Below are positions 34,409 through 42,170 of a stretch of 64,000 nucleotides of DNA, in pieces. A program made the position numbers and the translations under genes. The stretch is from assembly GCA_050249955.1 (NCBI GenBank), contig JBFWPN010000001.1, forward strand, positions 620,001 to 684,000. Direction: 5' to 3'. Position 1 is the stretch's first letter, and every line of letters begins with the position of its first letter. The notes under the pieces are model-generated. The model was not told the origin of the DNA. It saw nothing but the letters and a program-made list of their open reading frames with translations, and did no database searches. This DNA comes from CAVVIG01 sp050249955. GTDB lineage: Bacteria > Acidobacteriota > Vicinamibacteria > Vicinamibacterales > CAVVIG01.

Positions 34409-35338
34409 ATGACGACGCTGCGTCTCGCCTCCCTCCTCGTCTCCGGCCTCGGCATCATCGTCGCCACCGCGCTGGTGCAGGGGGCCGACGCGCCGAAGGT
34501 GCTCATCGCGCATCGGGGCGCGTCGAACTACGCCCCGGAACACACGGTCGCCGCCTATGACCTGGCCATCCAGCAGAAGGCCGACTTCGTGGAGCCCGAC
34601 CTGGCAGTGTCCAAGGACGGCGTGCTCGTCTGCCTGCACGACGACACGCTGGAGCGGACAACGGATGTCGAGGAGATCTACCCGAACCGCGTGAGCCCGG
34701 ACGTGAGGGGCCGCAACGGTGAGAAGCGCTGGGTCGCGAACGACTTCACCGTGGCCGAACTGAAGCGGCTGGATGCGGGCAGCTGGTTCGACGCGCGCTT
34801 CAAGGGGCAGCAGATCCCCACGTGGGACGAGATGCTGGCCCGGGTGCAGCAGCATCCCGGCGTTGGCGTGTACCCGGAGCTGAAGTCGCCGCCGCTCTAC
34901 ACGGCTCGCGGCATCGACATGGCGAAGCTGTTCGTGGATTCCGTGAAGCGGCACGGGCTCGACCGGCCCGAGTCGCTGAAGAAGACGCCAGTGATCATCC
35001 AGTCGTTCGACCGGCCCACCATCAGGCGGATGTCCGTGGACCTGCCGGCGGTGCCGCGCGTCTTCCTCACGTCGAACGAGGCCGACATCACGGATGCCCA
35101 GCTGAAGGACCTGGCGACCTTCGCTCAGGGCATCGCCCCGGAGAAGAGGCTGGTGGCCACGCACCCGGATCTGGTGGCGCGTGCGCACGCCCTGGGCCTG
35201 ACGGTCACGGTCTGGACATTCCGGGCGGACGAGAAGACCGGCCACCCGTCCGTGAAGGACGAGATGGCGCAGTTCCTCTACACCTTCGGCGTCGACGCGC
35301 TCTTCACGAACAATCCGGACCAGTTCCCACGGCGCTGA
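34409..35338 (+). CDS. glpQ: Secreted glycerophosphodiester phosphodiesterase
   Basis: A 309-residue periplasmic enzyme that releases glycerol-3-phosphate from deacylated phospholipids. A signal peptide covers residues 1-26. The catalytic pair is in AHRGASNYAPEHT (His35, Glu44 region) and CLHDDTLERTTD; the metal ligands are in FVEPDLAVSKDG. The family is often induced by phosphate starvation, which fits the Pho box in its promoter. I chose ATG 34409 because the upstream open frame runs through the promoter and the signal peptide begins here. Confidence 0.9.
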   Translation: MTTLRLASLLVSGLGIIVATALVQGADAPKVLIAHRGASNYAPEHTVAAYDLAIQQKADFVEPDLAVSKDGVLVCLHDDTLERTTDVEEIYPNRVSPDVRGRNGEKRWVANDFTVAELKRLDAGSWFDARFKGQQIPTWDEMLARVQQHPGVGVYPELKSPPLYTARGIDMAKLFVDSVKRHGLDRPESLKKTPVIIQSFDRPTIRRMSVDLPAVPRVFLTSNEADITDAQLKDLATFAQGIAPEKRLVATHPDLVARAHALGLTVTVWTFRADEKTGHPSVKDEMAQFLYTFGVDALFTNNPDQFPRR

Positions 35339-35345
35339 ACCGTTC

Positions 35346-36098
35346 CTAGCGACGTGAGACGGTCGCCGGCGATTCGAACCCGGCAAGCCGGATGACGTCC
35401 TCGGCCGGCATCGTGACCATCTGCGCCGGCGTGAGCCGCGCCTGGCGCGATGCCCGGTCGACCAGCAAAGTGCCGACACGGTGGCCGGCCCAGCGCCGCC
35501 CCTGGCGATCGGCCCTCAGCCACGCGCCCCAGGCCTGCTCGTCCGGCATGCCCAGCACGTCCCGCACGCGGGTCTCGTCCGTCCCGGAGTAGTCGCCCCA
35601 CGGACGCGACACGCGCGCGAAGTCCCGCTCGAAGGCGATGGCCAGCCCCTCGCCGATGAACTCCTCGGTCAGCCCCTTCGAACGGTGTGCATTGTTCCGC
35701 ACCAGGTGCGTGAACGCGTGGAAGAGCGACGCCCGGAGTTCGCGCTCCGCCGTGGCCCGCACGCCGCCCGCGTGCCGCGGGTTCACATCCCACCAGACCA
35801 CATTCGGCGTGAAGGCGTTGCTGAGCTCACCTGTCTCGGGGATGACGTTCGCTCCGGCGCGGACCTTGACGAGAATCTGGCCGGGCAGCCCTGGCAGGAA
35901 GCGTCGCGCATCGGTCACCGCAGCCTCCGCGATGCGCTCCACCGCCCTGCGCTCGCGCCACGAGAAGCGGTAGCCTCCCGCCCGGTAGAACTCCACGCGG
36001 ACGACCGCCACATCAGGCGGCCCGCACGACGGCACCTGCAGCGGCATGACGACCGCCAGCACCGCGAGCATGTTCATCAGTGAGCCGCGCACGCGCAC
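35346..36098 (-). CDS. Exported protein with a degenerate HExxH-type domain
   Basis: A 250-residue protein with a hydrophobic N-terminus (residues 8-24). The segment FHAFTHLVRN (126-135) sits where gluzincin peptidases have HExxH, but the catalytic Glu is Ala (H127-A-F-T-H131). A downstream EFIGEGLA (E150) matches the third zinc ligand. It may bind zinc but is unlikely to hydrolyse peptides. I chose GTG 36098, which lies seven bases after a TAGGCT -10 box, the leaderless arrangement seen elsewhere here; ATG 36077 is also possible. It converges with the glycerophosphodiesterase gene. Function unknown. Confidence 0.6.
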   Translation of the reverse strand: MRVRGSLMNMLAVLAVVMPLQVPSCGPPDVAVVRVEFYRAGGYRFSWRERRAVERIAEAAVTDARRFLPGLPGQILVKVRAGANVIPETGELSNAFTPNVVWWDVNPRHAGGVRATAERELRASLFHAFTHLVRNNAHRSKGLTEEFIGEGLAIAFERDFARVSRPWGDYSGTDETRVRDVLGMPDEQAWGAWLRADRQGRRWAGHRVGTLLVDRASRQARLTPAQMVTMPAEDVIRLAGFESPATVSRR

Positions 36099-36134
36099 GG
36101 AGGTCAGCCTAGCAGAGGCGCCCTCCCAGCGTCG

Positions 36135-36152
36135 CTATCGCGATCGGGATAG
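36135..36152. other. Imperfect palindrome after pstA
   Basis: An 18-base near-palindrome, CTATC(G)CGATCG(G)GATAG, with one mismatched pair, lies between the pstA stop and the promoter of the neighbouring gene. It could end the pst transcript or bind a regulator. It has no T-tract. Confidence 0.3.
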
Positions 36153-36176
36153 ACCGAACGGTGGTGCGGCGGCGGG

Positions 36177-37016
36177 TCAGCCGCGGGAGAGGCCGCTCAT
36201 GCGTCGCGTGGCGAAGCGGGCCAGCAGGGAGCAGACGAGCACGATGCCCACCAGCACCAGCGCGCCGGCCCATGCCTGCCGGTGCCAGTCTTCGTAGGGC
36301 GAGATCGCGTAGGTGAACACCTGCACCGTGAGCGACGAGATCGGCTGGGTGACGTCGGTGTTGAAGAAGCGGTTGTTGAACGAGGTGAAGAGCAGCGGGG
36401 CGGTTTCGCCCGCAATCCGCGCCAGCGCCAGCACGATGCCGGTCACGATGCCAGGCGCGGCGGCCGGGAGCACCACGGTGAACATCGCCCGTGCCCGCGT
36501 GGCCCCCAGGGCCAGTGCCCCCTCCCGCATCGTACCGGGCACGAGCAGGAGCAGTTCTTCGGTCGTGCGCGCGATGATCGGAATCATCATGATGCCGAGC
36601 GCCAGTCCCCCGGCCAGGGCGCTGAACTGCTTGAACGGCAGCACCGCGATGCCGTAGGCGAACACGCCGATGACGATGGACGGCACGCCGTTCAGCGTGT
36701 CGGCTGCGAACCGGATGGCCGACGCGAGTCGGCTGCCGGCGTACTCCGACATGTAGACGCCGCTCATCACGCCGATCGGGATGGCCATGACGGAACCCAG
36801 CGTGGTCAGCATCAGCGTGCCCACGATGGCGTTCGCCATGCCGCCGCCGCTCTCACCCACCGGCGCAGGCATGTTGAGGAAGAAATCGACGTTCAGCGCG
36901 CGGATTCCCTGCGAGATCACGAAGAAGAGGATCATCGCCAGCGGAATCAGGGCAAGCAGCACGGCGCCGGCACAGAAGGCCACGAACAGGCTGGACAGGA
37001 GCTTGCGGCGCAGCAT
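36177..37016 (-). CDS. pstA: Phosphate ABC transporter permease PstA
   Basis: A 279-residue inner-membrane permease with six predicted helices. The cytoplasmic EAA loop reads EGALALGATRARAMFTVVLP, and GETAPLLFT follows, as in PstA proteins. With PstC it forms the channel for phosphate from PstS, powered by PstB. It is last gene of pstS-pstC-pstA and lies five bases after pstC. Unusually, pstB is not next to it but 18 kb away with phoU. Confidence 0.93.
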   Translation of the reverse strand: MLRRKLLSSLFVAFCAGAVLLALIPLAMILFFVISQGIRALNVDFFLNMPAPVGESGGGMANAIVGTLMLTTLGSVMAIPIGVMSGVYMSEYAGSRLASAIRFAADTLNGVPSIVIGVFAYGIAVLPFKQFSALAGGLALGIMMIPIIARTTEELLLLVPGTMREGALALGATRARAMFTVVLPAAAPGIVTGIVLALARIAGETAPLLFTSFNNRFFNTDVTQPISSLTVQVFTYAISPYEDWHRQAWAGALVLVGIVLVCSLLARFATRRMSGLSRG

Positions 37017-37021
37017 GGTCG

Positions 37022-37963
37022 TCAGGCTCCTGCGGCCGAGGGCTGGACGCGTGACGCCACCCTTGACGGCTTGGCGCTCCGCGCCATGCTCCAGATGAGC
37101 AGGCGCGAGAGGCCGTTGACGATGAGCGTGATGGTGAACAGCACGAGGCCGATCTCGATCAGGGCGTGCAGGTAGAGTTCGTCCGCGGCTTCGGTGAACT
37201 CGTTCGCGAGGACCGCGGCCATCGTGTACTGCGGTGCGAAGAGCGAGGTGGACACCTGCGGGTTGTTGCCGATGACCATCGTGACGGCCATCGTCTCGCC
37301 CAGTGCACGGCCGAACCCGAGCATGACGGCGCCCACGATGCCGGTGCGTGCGTAGAACAGCGCCGCGGAGATCGCCTCGAAGCGGGTGGCGCCGAGGGCA
37401 TAGGCCGCCTCGCGCTGCGCCATCGGCACCGACTTGAGCACCTCACGGGCCACCGACGAGGTGAACGGCACCACCATCACCGCCAGGATCAGCGTGGCGG
37501 ACAGCATGCCCACGCCAAGCGGGGGACCGGAGAAGATCGGCAGCTGCCGCATCGAGTCCGGAAGCGAGGTCTGGAGCCATCGCACCGCCGGCACCAGCAC
37601 GAAGATGCCCCAGATCCCGTAGACGATCGAGGGGATGGCGGCGAGCAGCTCAGTGAGGAACACCAGTGGCTGACGCAGCATCGGCGGGCACAGCTCCGTG
37701 ATGAACACGGCAATGCCGATGGCCACCGGCGTGGCAATCAGGAGCGCCAGGACGGACGAGTAGAGCGTGCCCCAGATGAACGGGAGGGCGCCGAACTCGC
37801 CCGACACCGGATCCCAGGTCGAGCTGGTCCAGAACGACAGGCCGAACTCCTGGATCGACAGCATCGACTGCCGGGCCAGCTCGAAGCCGATCGCCGCGAC
37901 GATGGCGATCAGCAGGACACCGAAGGCGCCGGTACCCACCCTGAATCCGAGGTCCTTGCTCAT
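37022..37963 (-). CDS. pstC: Phosphate ABC transporter permease PstC
   Basis: A 313-residue inner-membrane permease. The family segments SSTWDPVSGEFGALPFIWGTLYSS (split here as SSTWDP and GALPFIWGT), GIWGIFVLVP and the EAA loop REAAYALGATRFEA are clear. GRALGETMAV and VIGNNP follow, as in PstC. It pairs with PstA. It lies four bases after pstS and is translated from ATG 37963. Confidence 0.94.
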   Translation of the reverse strand: MSKDLGFRVGTGAFGVLLIAIVAAIGFELARQSMLSIQEFGLSFWTSSTWDPVSGEFGALPFIWGTLYSSVLALLIATPVAIGIAVFITELCPPMLRQPLVFLTELLAAIPSIVYGIWGIFVLVPAVRWLQTSLPDSMRQLPIFSGPPLGVGMLSATLILAVMVVPFTSSVAREVLKSVPMAQREAAYALGATRFEAISAALFYARTGIVGAVMLGFGRALGETMAVTMVIGNNPQVSTSLFAPQYTMAAVLANEFTEAADELYLHALIEIGLVLFTITLIVNGLSRLLIWSMARSAKPSRVASRVQPSAAGA

Positions 37964-37967
37964 CGTC

Positions 37968-39047
37968 TCACTGGATCTTCACGCGTTCGAGCTGGGCCAG
38001 TTCCTGCTTGACCACGTCACCGGGCAGCGGCGCGTACCCGAGCTGGGCGGCGAAGGCCTGGCCGTCGGTGAGGGCCCATTTCATGAAGTCCACCATCGCC
38101 TTGCCACGGGCCTTGTCCTTGGGGTCTTCGTAGAGGAGCAGCCAGGTGAACGAGGCAACCGGGTAGGCGCCGGAGCCGGCGGCGTTCGTGATCGACACGC
38201 GGAAGTCCGCGGGCATGCTGGCGGCCGCAGATGCAGCGGCCGCGGTCACCGCGTCCGTGGAGGCCTTGACGAACTCCCCGCTCGCGTTCTGCACGGCGCC
38301 GAAGGCGATCTTGTTCTGGAGCGCGTAGATCAGCTCGACGTAGCCGATGGAGCCCGGCGTCTGGCTGACCAGGCCGGCCACGCCTTCGTTGCCCTTGCCA
38401 CCAACACCCACGGGCCAGTTGACGGAGGTGGAGACGCCGACCTTCTCCTTCCACTCGGTCGAGACCTTCGAGAGGAAGTCCACCCAGATGTACGTGGTGC
38501 CGGAGCCGTCGGAGCGGTGCACCACGGTGATGTCCGTGGCGGGGAGCGACACGCCCGGGTTCACCATCGCAATGGCCGGGTCGCTCCACTTCGTGACCTT
38601 GCCGAGGAAGATGTCGGCCAGGAGCGGGCCGGTGAACTTCAGGTCCGCGTTCAGGCCGGGCAGGTTGTAGACCGGCACGTCGGCCCCGAGCACGGTCGGG
38701 AAGTGCAGGATGGGACCCGGTGCGGCCTTCAGCTGCTCGTCGGTCATCGGACCGTCGGTGGCGCCGAAGAACACCGTCTCGTTGCTCACCTGGCGGATGC
38801 CGCCGCCCGACCCGATGGACTGGTAGTTGATCTCGACCTGCGGGTTCGCCTTGCGGTACTCGTCGAACCACTTCGAGTAGATCGGATAGGGAAAGGTGGC
38901 ACCTGCGCCGTTGATGGAGAGCGTACCGGTCGCCGCGGCCGCATCCTTGCCCTCGCCGGCGGGCTGTCCGCCGCCACAGGCGGTGGCGAGCGCCGCCACG
39001 AGCACGGGCAGCGCACGGGCCGCCCACGAAAACGTCCTGATGTTCAT
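37968..39047 (-). CDS. pstS: Periplasmic phosphate-binding lipoprotein PstS
   Basis: A 359-residue substrate-binding protein. The N-terminus has a lipobox (LATAC, Cys at about residue 24), so it is membrane-anchored. GAGATFPYPIYSKW, GSGGGIRQ and HRSDGSGTTYIW are the phosphate-contacting segments of PstS. It delivers phosphate to PstC-PstA. ATG 39047 is chosen for its signal peptide. The gene starts about 82 bases downstream of the inferred transcription start. It is first in pstS-pstC-pstA. Confidence 0.95.
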   Translation of the reverse strand: MNIRTFSWAARALPVLVAALATACGGGQPAGEGKDAAAATGTLSINGAGATFPYPIYSKWFDEYRKANPQVEINYQSIGSGGGIRQVSNETVFFGATDGPMTDEQLKAAPGPILHFPTVLGADVPVYNLPGLNADLKFTGPLLADIFLGKVTKWSDPAIAMVNPGVSLPATDITVVHRSDGSGTTYIWVDFLSKVSTEWKEKVGVSTSVNWPVGVGGKGNEGVAGLVSQTPGSIGYVELIYALQNKIAFGAVQNASGEFVKASTDAVTAAAASAAASMPADFRVSITNAAGSGAYPVASFTWLLLYEDPKDKARGKAMVDFMKWALTDGQAFAAQLGYAPLPGDVVKQELAQLERVKIQ

Positions 39048-39135
39048 CGAATCACACCCTCTCGAGGGCTCGCGCGCGCATGCCCGGCCGTTCTGCGGCA
39101 GCGGCAGGTGCGGCCCTGTCCAGCAGTGTGCCCTC

Positions 39136-39191
39136 ACGGTATCGGGCGTGTGTGTCGCGCGTGCTTCCGGTGTGTTAAATGTCTGTTAAAT
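39136..39191 (-). promoter_or_regulatory. Four-unit Pho-box array and -10 of pstS-pstC-pstA
   Basis: Read on the minus strand, ATTTAAC (from 39191), ATTTAAC (39180), CGGAAGC (39169) and GCGACAC (39158) lie at exact 11-base steps. Ten bases after the last one is TACCGT (39141-39136). There is no -35 box. The first two units are identical. Confidence 0.75.
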
Positions 39192-39206
39192 CAGGCGGAC
39201 TATCCT

Positions 39207-41573
39207 TCAGAAACCCACCTTCAGCCGGGCGGTGAACGTCCGTGGCGCGCCGTAGTGCGTGCCGTTGAAGATCGACAGGAAGTTCAGCAGGTACCGGGTG
39301 TCGAATGCGTTCAGGACACCCGCCTGCCAGTCCACCTTCGTGGTGCCGCGGCGGAAGAGTTCCCCGCCGGCCAGCAGGTTCGCGAGGGTCCTCGGCTTCG
39401 CACGCTCCGTGTCGAGGTTGACCAGGCCGAGCGCCTGCGGGTCCTCGAACGTGTCCGGGTCGAAGTCTTCGGGCAACCCGAACGGGATGCCGCTGTCCAC
39501 GCGGCCCGTGAAGGAGGCGAAGAACCGCTGGCTCGGGTGCGCGTAGGTGACCCCGAACTGCGACTGCCACCGCTGGTCGTGGTCTGCGTAGAACTGCTCG
39601 CCCGCCGGCGGCGTCTCCTCGAGGAAGAGCCCTCCGGTCAGCGGTGCCGTCAGGAGGATCTTCGCCCGCGAGAGGCTCACGTAGCCGTTGATGCCCTTGT
39701 AGACCGGCACGTCGAGCCTGGCTTCGAGCCCTTCGGCCAGCCCCTTCCCTACCGAGATGGGAAAGGTCACCGTGGTGTCGAGGAACTGCTCCACGTCCGC
39801 GACATTGCGGATGTCCTTGCGGTAGTACGCCACGTCGATCTTCGCGTGTGTGGACAGCGCCTGCTGCACACCCACTTCCCAGGCATGCTGCGTCTCGGGC
39901 TGCACGTCGAGGCTGTCGCCGCCAGGTGAGAGCGCCCGCGCTTCCTCCGAGCTCGACAGCAGCAGGTTCTCCGAGAAGGGTGGCATGAAGAGCCGGCTGT
40001 ACGAGCCGCGCAGCACAGTGCCGGTGTCGTGCACGTGGTAGGCGATGCCGAGCCGCGGACTGACGGCGGTCTGCTCGACCAACAGTCTGTAGCGATCCAC
40101 GCGCACGCCAATGGCGATGTTCAGGTCGTCGACCGGTGAGAACGTGTCCTGGATGTAGGCACCCAGGGTCTGCCCGACACGTGAACCGGTGAAGCTGAAT
40201 GCCTGGCCACCGCGTGCCGGGTCGAACTGCGCCTGGATCGACCCGTCCTCCGTATCCCGGCCCACCATCCGGAACTGCTCGTTCACCGGGTTCCGATCGA
40301 ACTGCACGCCGGCCTTCACGCGGTGCCCGGCCGACGCGTAGCTCAGGGCGGCGTTCACCCCCTGGTGGTTCAGCTCCCGGTACTGCGTCGCGGCGAGCGG
40401 CACGGCACTGGTCGCGTCGAGCTCCGCCGATGCCGCGCGGCGATACGCCACCAGGTCGAGCGTGAACGTGGTGCCGAGCTGCCGCAGCCAGGTGACGGTC
40501 TGCGAGCTGCCGCCCAGTTCCTGCCACGAGTCTTCCCCCCTCGCCTGCGCGTCTGCCCGGTTGGGGGTCTGGAAGCGGCTGCCGTTCGCGGCGAAGACGC
40601 CGCGGATGAAGTCCCTGGCGCTCGGGCGGAACTCGAGCTTGCCGGTGAAGCGCTGCGCATTGCCGGTGTTGTGGAAGTTGTCGGCCGTCGGCGGGTCCAG
40701 GTAGCGGTCGGTCCGGTTGCCGCCGGCGCTCAGGAAGTAGCCCACACGCGAGTTGAACCGGCCGCCCACCGTCCCACCGCCGTCGAGCGCGCCAAAGCTG
40801 CCCACGTTCAGGCTGGCCTCACCCGACACCGGCTTCGGCGCGTCCAGGCCCGACTTCGACGTGATGTCCACCACCGCCGCAAGCTTTCCGCCGTACTCGG
40901 CCGGCACACCACCGGTCATCACCGCCGCCGACTTCACGTACCGCGGATCGAGCGGGTTGGCGTACGCCTCGGTGTACTCGTCGGTCATCGGCACGCCGTC
41001 GACCACGTACTGGATCTGGCCATGGGACCCGCGGACGTGGATGCGGCCGTTCTGGCTGGGAATGAATCCGGGTGCCGACAGCAGCATCGCCGAGAGCTGC
41101 TTGCTCGGCGTGGCGCTCGGCAGCTGGTCGATGAGCGCCGCGCCGAGGTCGACGTGCGACCCGGTGGACGAGGTCTCCAGCAGCGCGTCGGCAGACACCT
41201 CCACCACCTCGTTCACGCTGCCGAGCCGCAGCTGCAGGTCGGCCGCGATCGCGACGGTGGAATGCACGTCGACCACCTGTTGCGCGGGCGCGAAGCCCTG
41301 GACCGATGCGGTCAGCACGTAGATCCCGAACGGGATGTTCGCCAGGGTGTATTCGCCCTGGCCATTCGTGACGGTCTCCTGCCCGGTGCGCGACACGCGG
41401 TTCAGCAGGCTGACCGTGACGCCGGGGACCGGGAGCCCCTGGTCGTCCTTCACGACGCCCGAGATCGTCCCGATGTTCTGCGCCAGGGACGACGTGACGC
41501 CCCCGAGCATGAGCAACAACACCAGCAACGCACTGCGCGCCGCGCCGTGCGGAAACACGTTCACCATGTCCAT
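39207..41573 (-). CDS. TonB-dependent receptor with carboxypeptidase-like domain
   Basis: A 788-residue outer-membrane receptor. A signal peptide (residues about 8-30) is followed by a carboxypeptidase-regulatory-like domain (GTISGVVKDDQGLPVPGV), a plug that contains HVRGSHGQIQYVVDGVPMTDE, and a barrel ending in a terminal aromatic (KVGF). It is of ordinary receptor size rather than Oar size. The ligand is unknown. A small His/Cys-rich protein gene precedes it by 82 bases on the same strand, which hints at a metal. I chose ATG 41573, with GAGGT upstream. Its promoter appears to be a sigma-70 type, not a Pho-box promoter. Confidence 0.82.
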   Translation of the reverse strand: MDMVNVFPHGAARSALLVLLLMLGGVTSSLAQNIGTISGVVKDDQGLPVPGVTVSLLNRVSRTGQETVTNGQGEYTLANIPFGIYVLTASVQGFAPAQQVVDVHSTVAIAADLQLRLGSVNEVVEVSADALLETSSTGSHVDLGAALIDQLPSATPSKQLSAMLLSAPGFIPSQNGRIHVRGSHGQIQYVVDGVPMTDEYTEAYANPLDPRYVKSAAVMTGGVPAEYGGKLAAVVDITSKSGLDAPKPVSGEASLNVGSFGALDGGGTVGGRFNSRVGYFLSAGGNRTDRYLDPPTADNFHNTGNAQRFTGKLEFRPSARDFIRGVFAANGSRFQTPNRADAQARGEDSWQELGGSSQTVTWLRQLGTTFTLDLVAYRRAASAELDATSAVPLAATQYRELNHQGVNAALSYASAGHRVKAGVQFDRNPVNEQFRMVGRDTEDGSIQAQFDPARGGQAFSFTGSRVGQTLGAYIQDTFSPVDDLNIAIGVRVDRYRLLVEQTAVSPRLGIAYHVHDTGTVLRGSYSRLFMPPFSENLLLSSSEEARALSPGGDSLDVQPETQHAWEVGVQQALSTHAKIDVAYYRKDIRNVADVEQFLDTTVTFPISVGKGLAEGLEARLDVPVYKGINGYVSLSRAKILLTAPLTGGLFLEETPPAGEQFYADHDQRWQSQFGVTYAHPSQRFFASFTGRVDSGIPFGLPEDFDPDTFEDPQALGLVNLDTERAKPRTLANLLAGGELFRRGTTKVDWQAGVLNAFDTRYLLNFLSIFNGTHYGAPRTFTARLKVGF

Positions 41574-41655
41574 GACCTCACACTGAAAACACCAAACACC
41601 GGCGTGCACGCCCGCAGGCGTGCCCGTGTGGCAACCGACAGTCTGGAGACGCGGT

Positions 41656-42009
41656 TCAGGCGAGGGGCGGAGCGCGGGCAGGCTGGCGCGAGTCGAACGC
41701 GACGTGACGGGCGCGGCTCGAGGCGACGGCGACCGGCTGCTCGACCAGGAGCGGTGAGGCCAGTGACGAGGAGGCGACGAGCGAGCGGAGCGAGAGGTTG
41801 TGGCAGGTGAAGCAGTGATCGGACGACGGGGTGTCGTCCGTCGGTGCCTGCCCGATGCGGTGCGCCGCGTGGTCGTGCGCCACCACCGGGTTGCACAGCG
41901 CGTCGTCCTCGACGTGGAGCAGCGAGGACACGGCCATCCAGGCCATGCAGAGCTGCATGGCGACCGCGAGGGCGTGGATGGAGGCGCGCAGGCGCAGGGC
42001 CCGGATCAC
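41656..42009 (-). CDS. Small exported His/Cys protein, possible metal-binding partner of the receptor
   Basis: A 117-residue protein with an N-terminal hydrophobic helix (residues 10-31). It then has clustered His and Cys: VAHDHAAH and SSDHCFTCHN, the latter with a C-x2-C motif. The layout is like small DUF2946/CopL-type copper proteins, although I cannot confirm the family. It is read from GTG 42009, eight bases after a -10 box, so it is probably leaderless. It is first gene of a likely operon with the TonB receptor. Confidence 0.55.
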   Translation of the reverse strand: MIRALRLRASIHALAVAMQLCMAWMAVSSLLHVEDDALCNPVVAHDHAAHRIGQAPTDDTPSSDHCFTCHNLSLRSLVASSSLASPLLVEQPVAVASSRARHVAFDSRQPARAPPLA

Positions 42010-42017
42010 GACAAGAC

Positions 42018-42046
42018 AGGGTAGGGCGTCTGGACGGGCGTGTCAA
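42018..42046 (-). promoter_or_regulatory. Sigma-70-type promoter of the His/Cys protein-TonB receptor operon
   Basis: On the minus strand TTGACA (42046-42041) is followed after exactly 17 bases by TACCCT (42023-42018), eight bases before GTG 42009. It is the clearest -35/-10 pair in the window and shares its gap with the divergent Pho-type promoter. Confidence 0.75.
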
Positions 42047-42062
42047 ACGGGCGGCTCGGCAT

Positions 42063-42118
42063 CTGTGACCCGATCGTGACGCCGCCGTCACGTCCGCTTG
42101 ATACGAGGTTGCTAGCGT
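42063..42118 (+). promoter_or_regulatory. Four-unit Pho-box-like array and -10 of the 42-45 kb TonB receptor
   Basis: CTGTGAC (42063), TCGTGAC (42074), CCGTCAC (42085) and a weak GCTTGAT (42096) start at 11-base steps. Ten bases later is TAGCGT (42113-42118). No -35 box is seen on this strand. ATG 42171 follows after a leader of about 46 bases. Confidence 0.6.
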
Positions 42119-42170
42119 GAGCTGGTCGCGGGCCTACCGCCCGCCCTCTCCGAAAGGCTCAGCCACCCAC

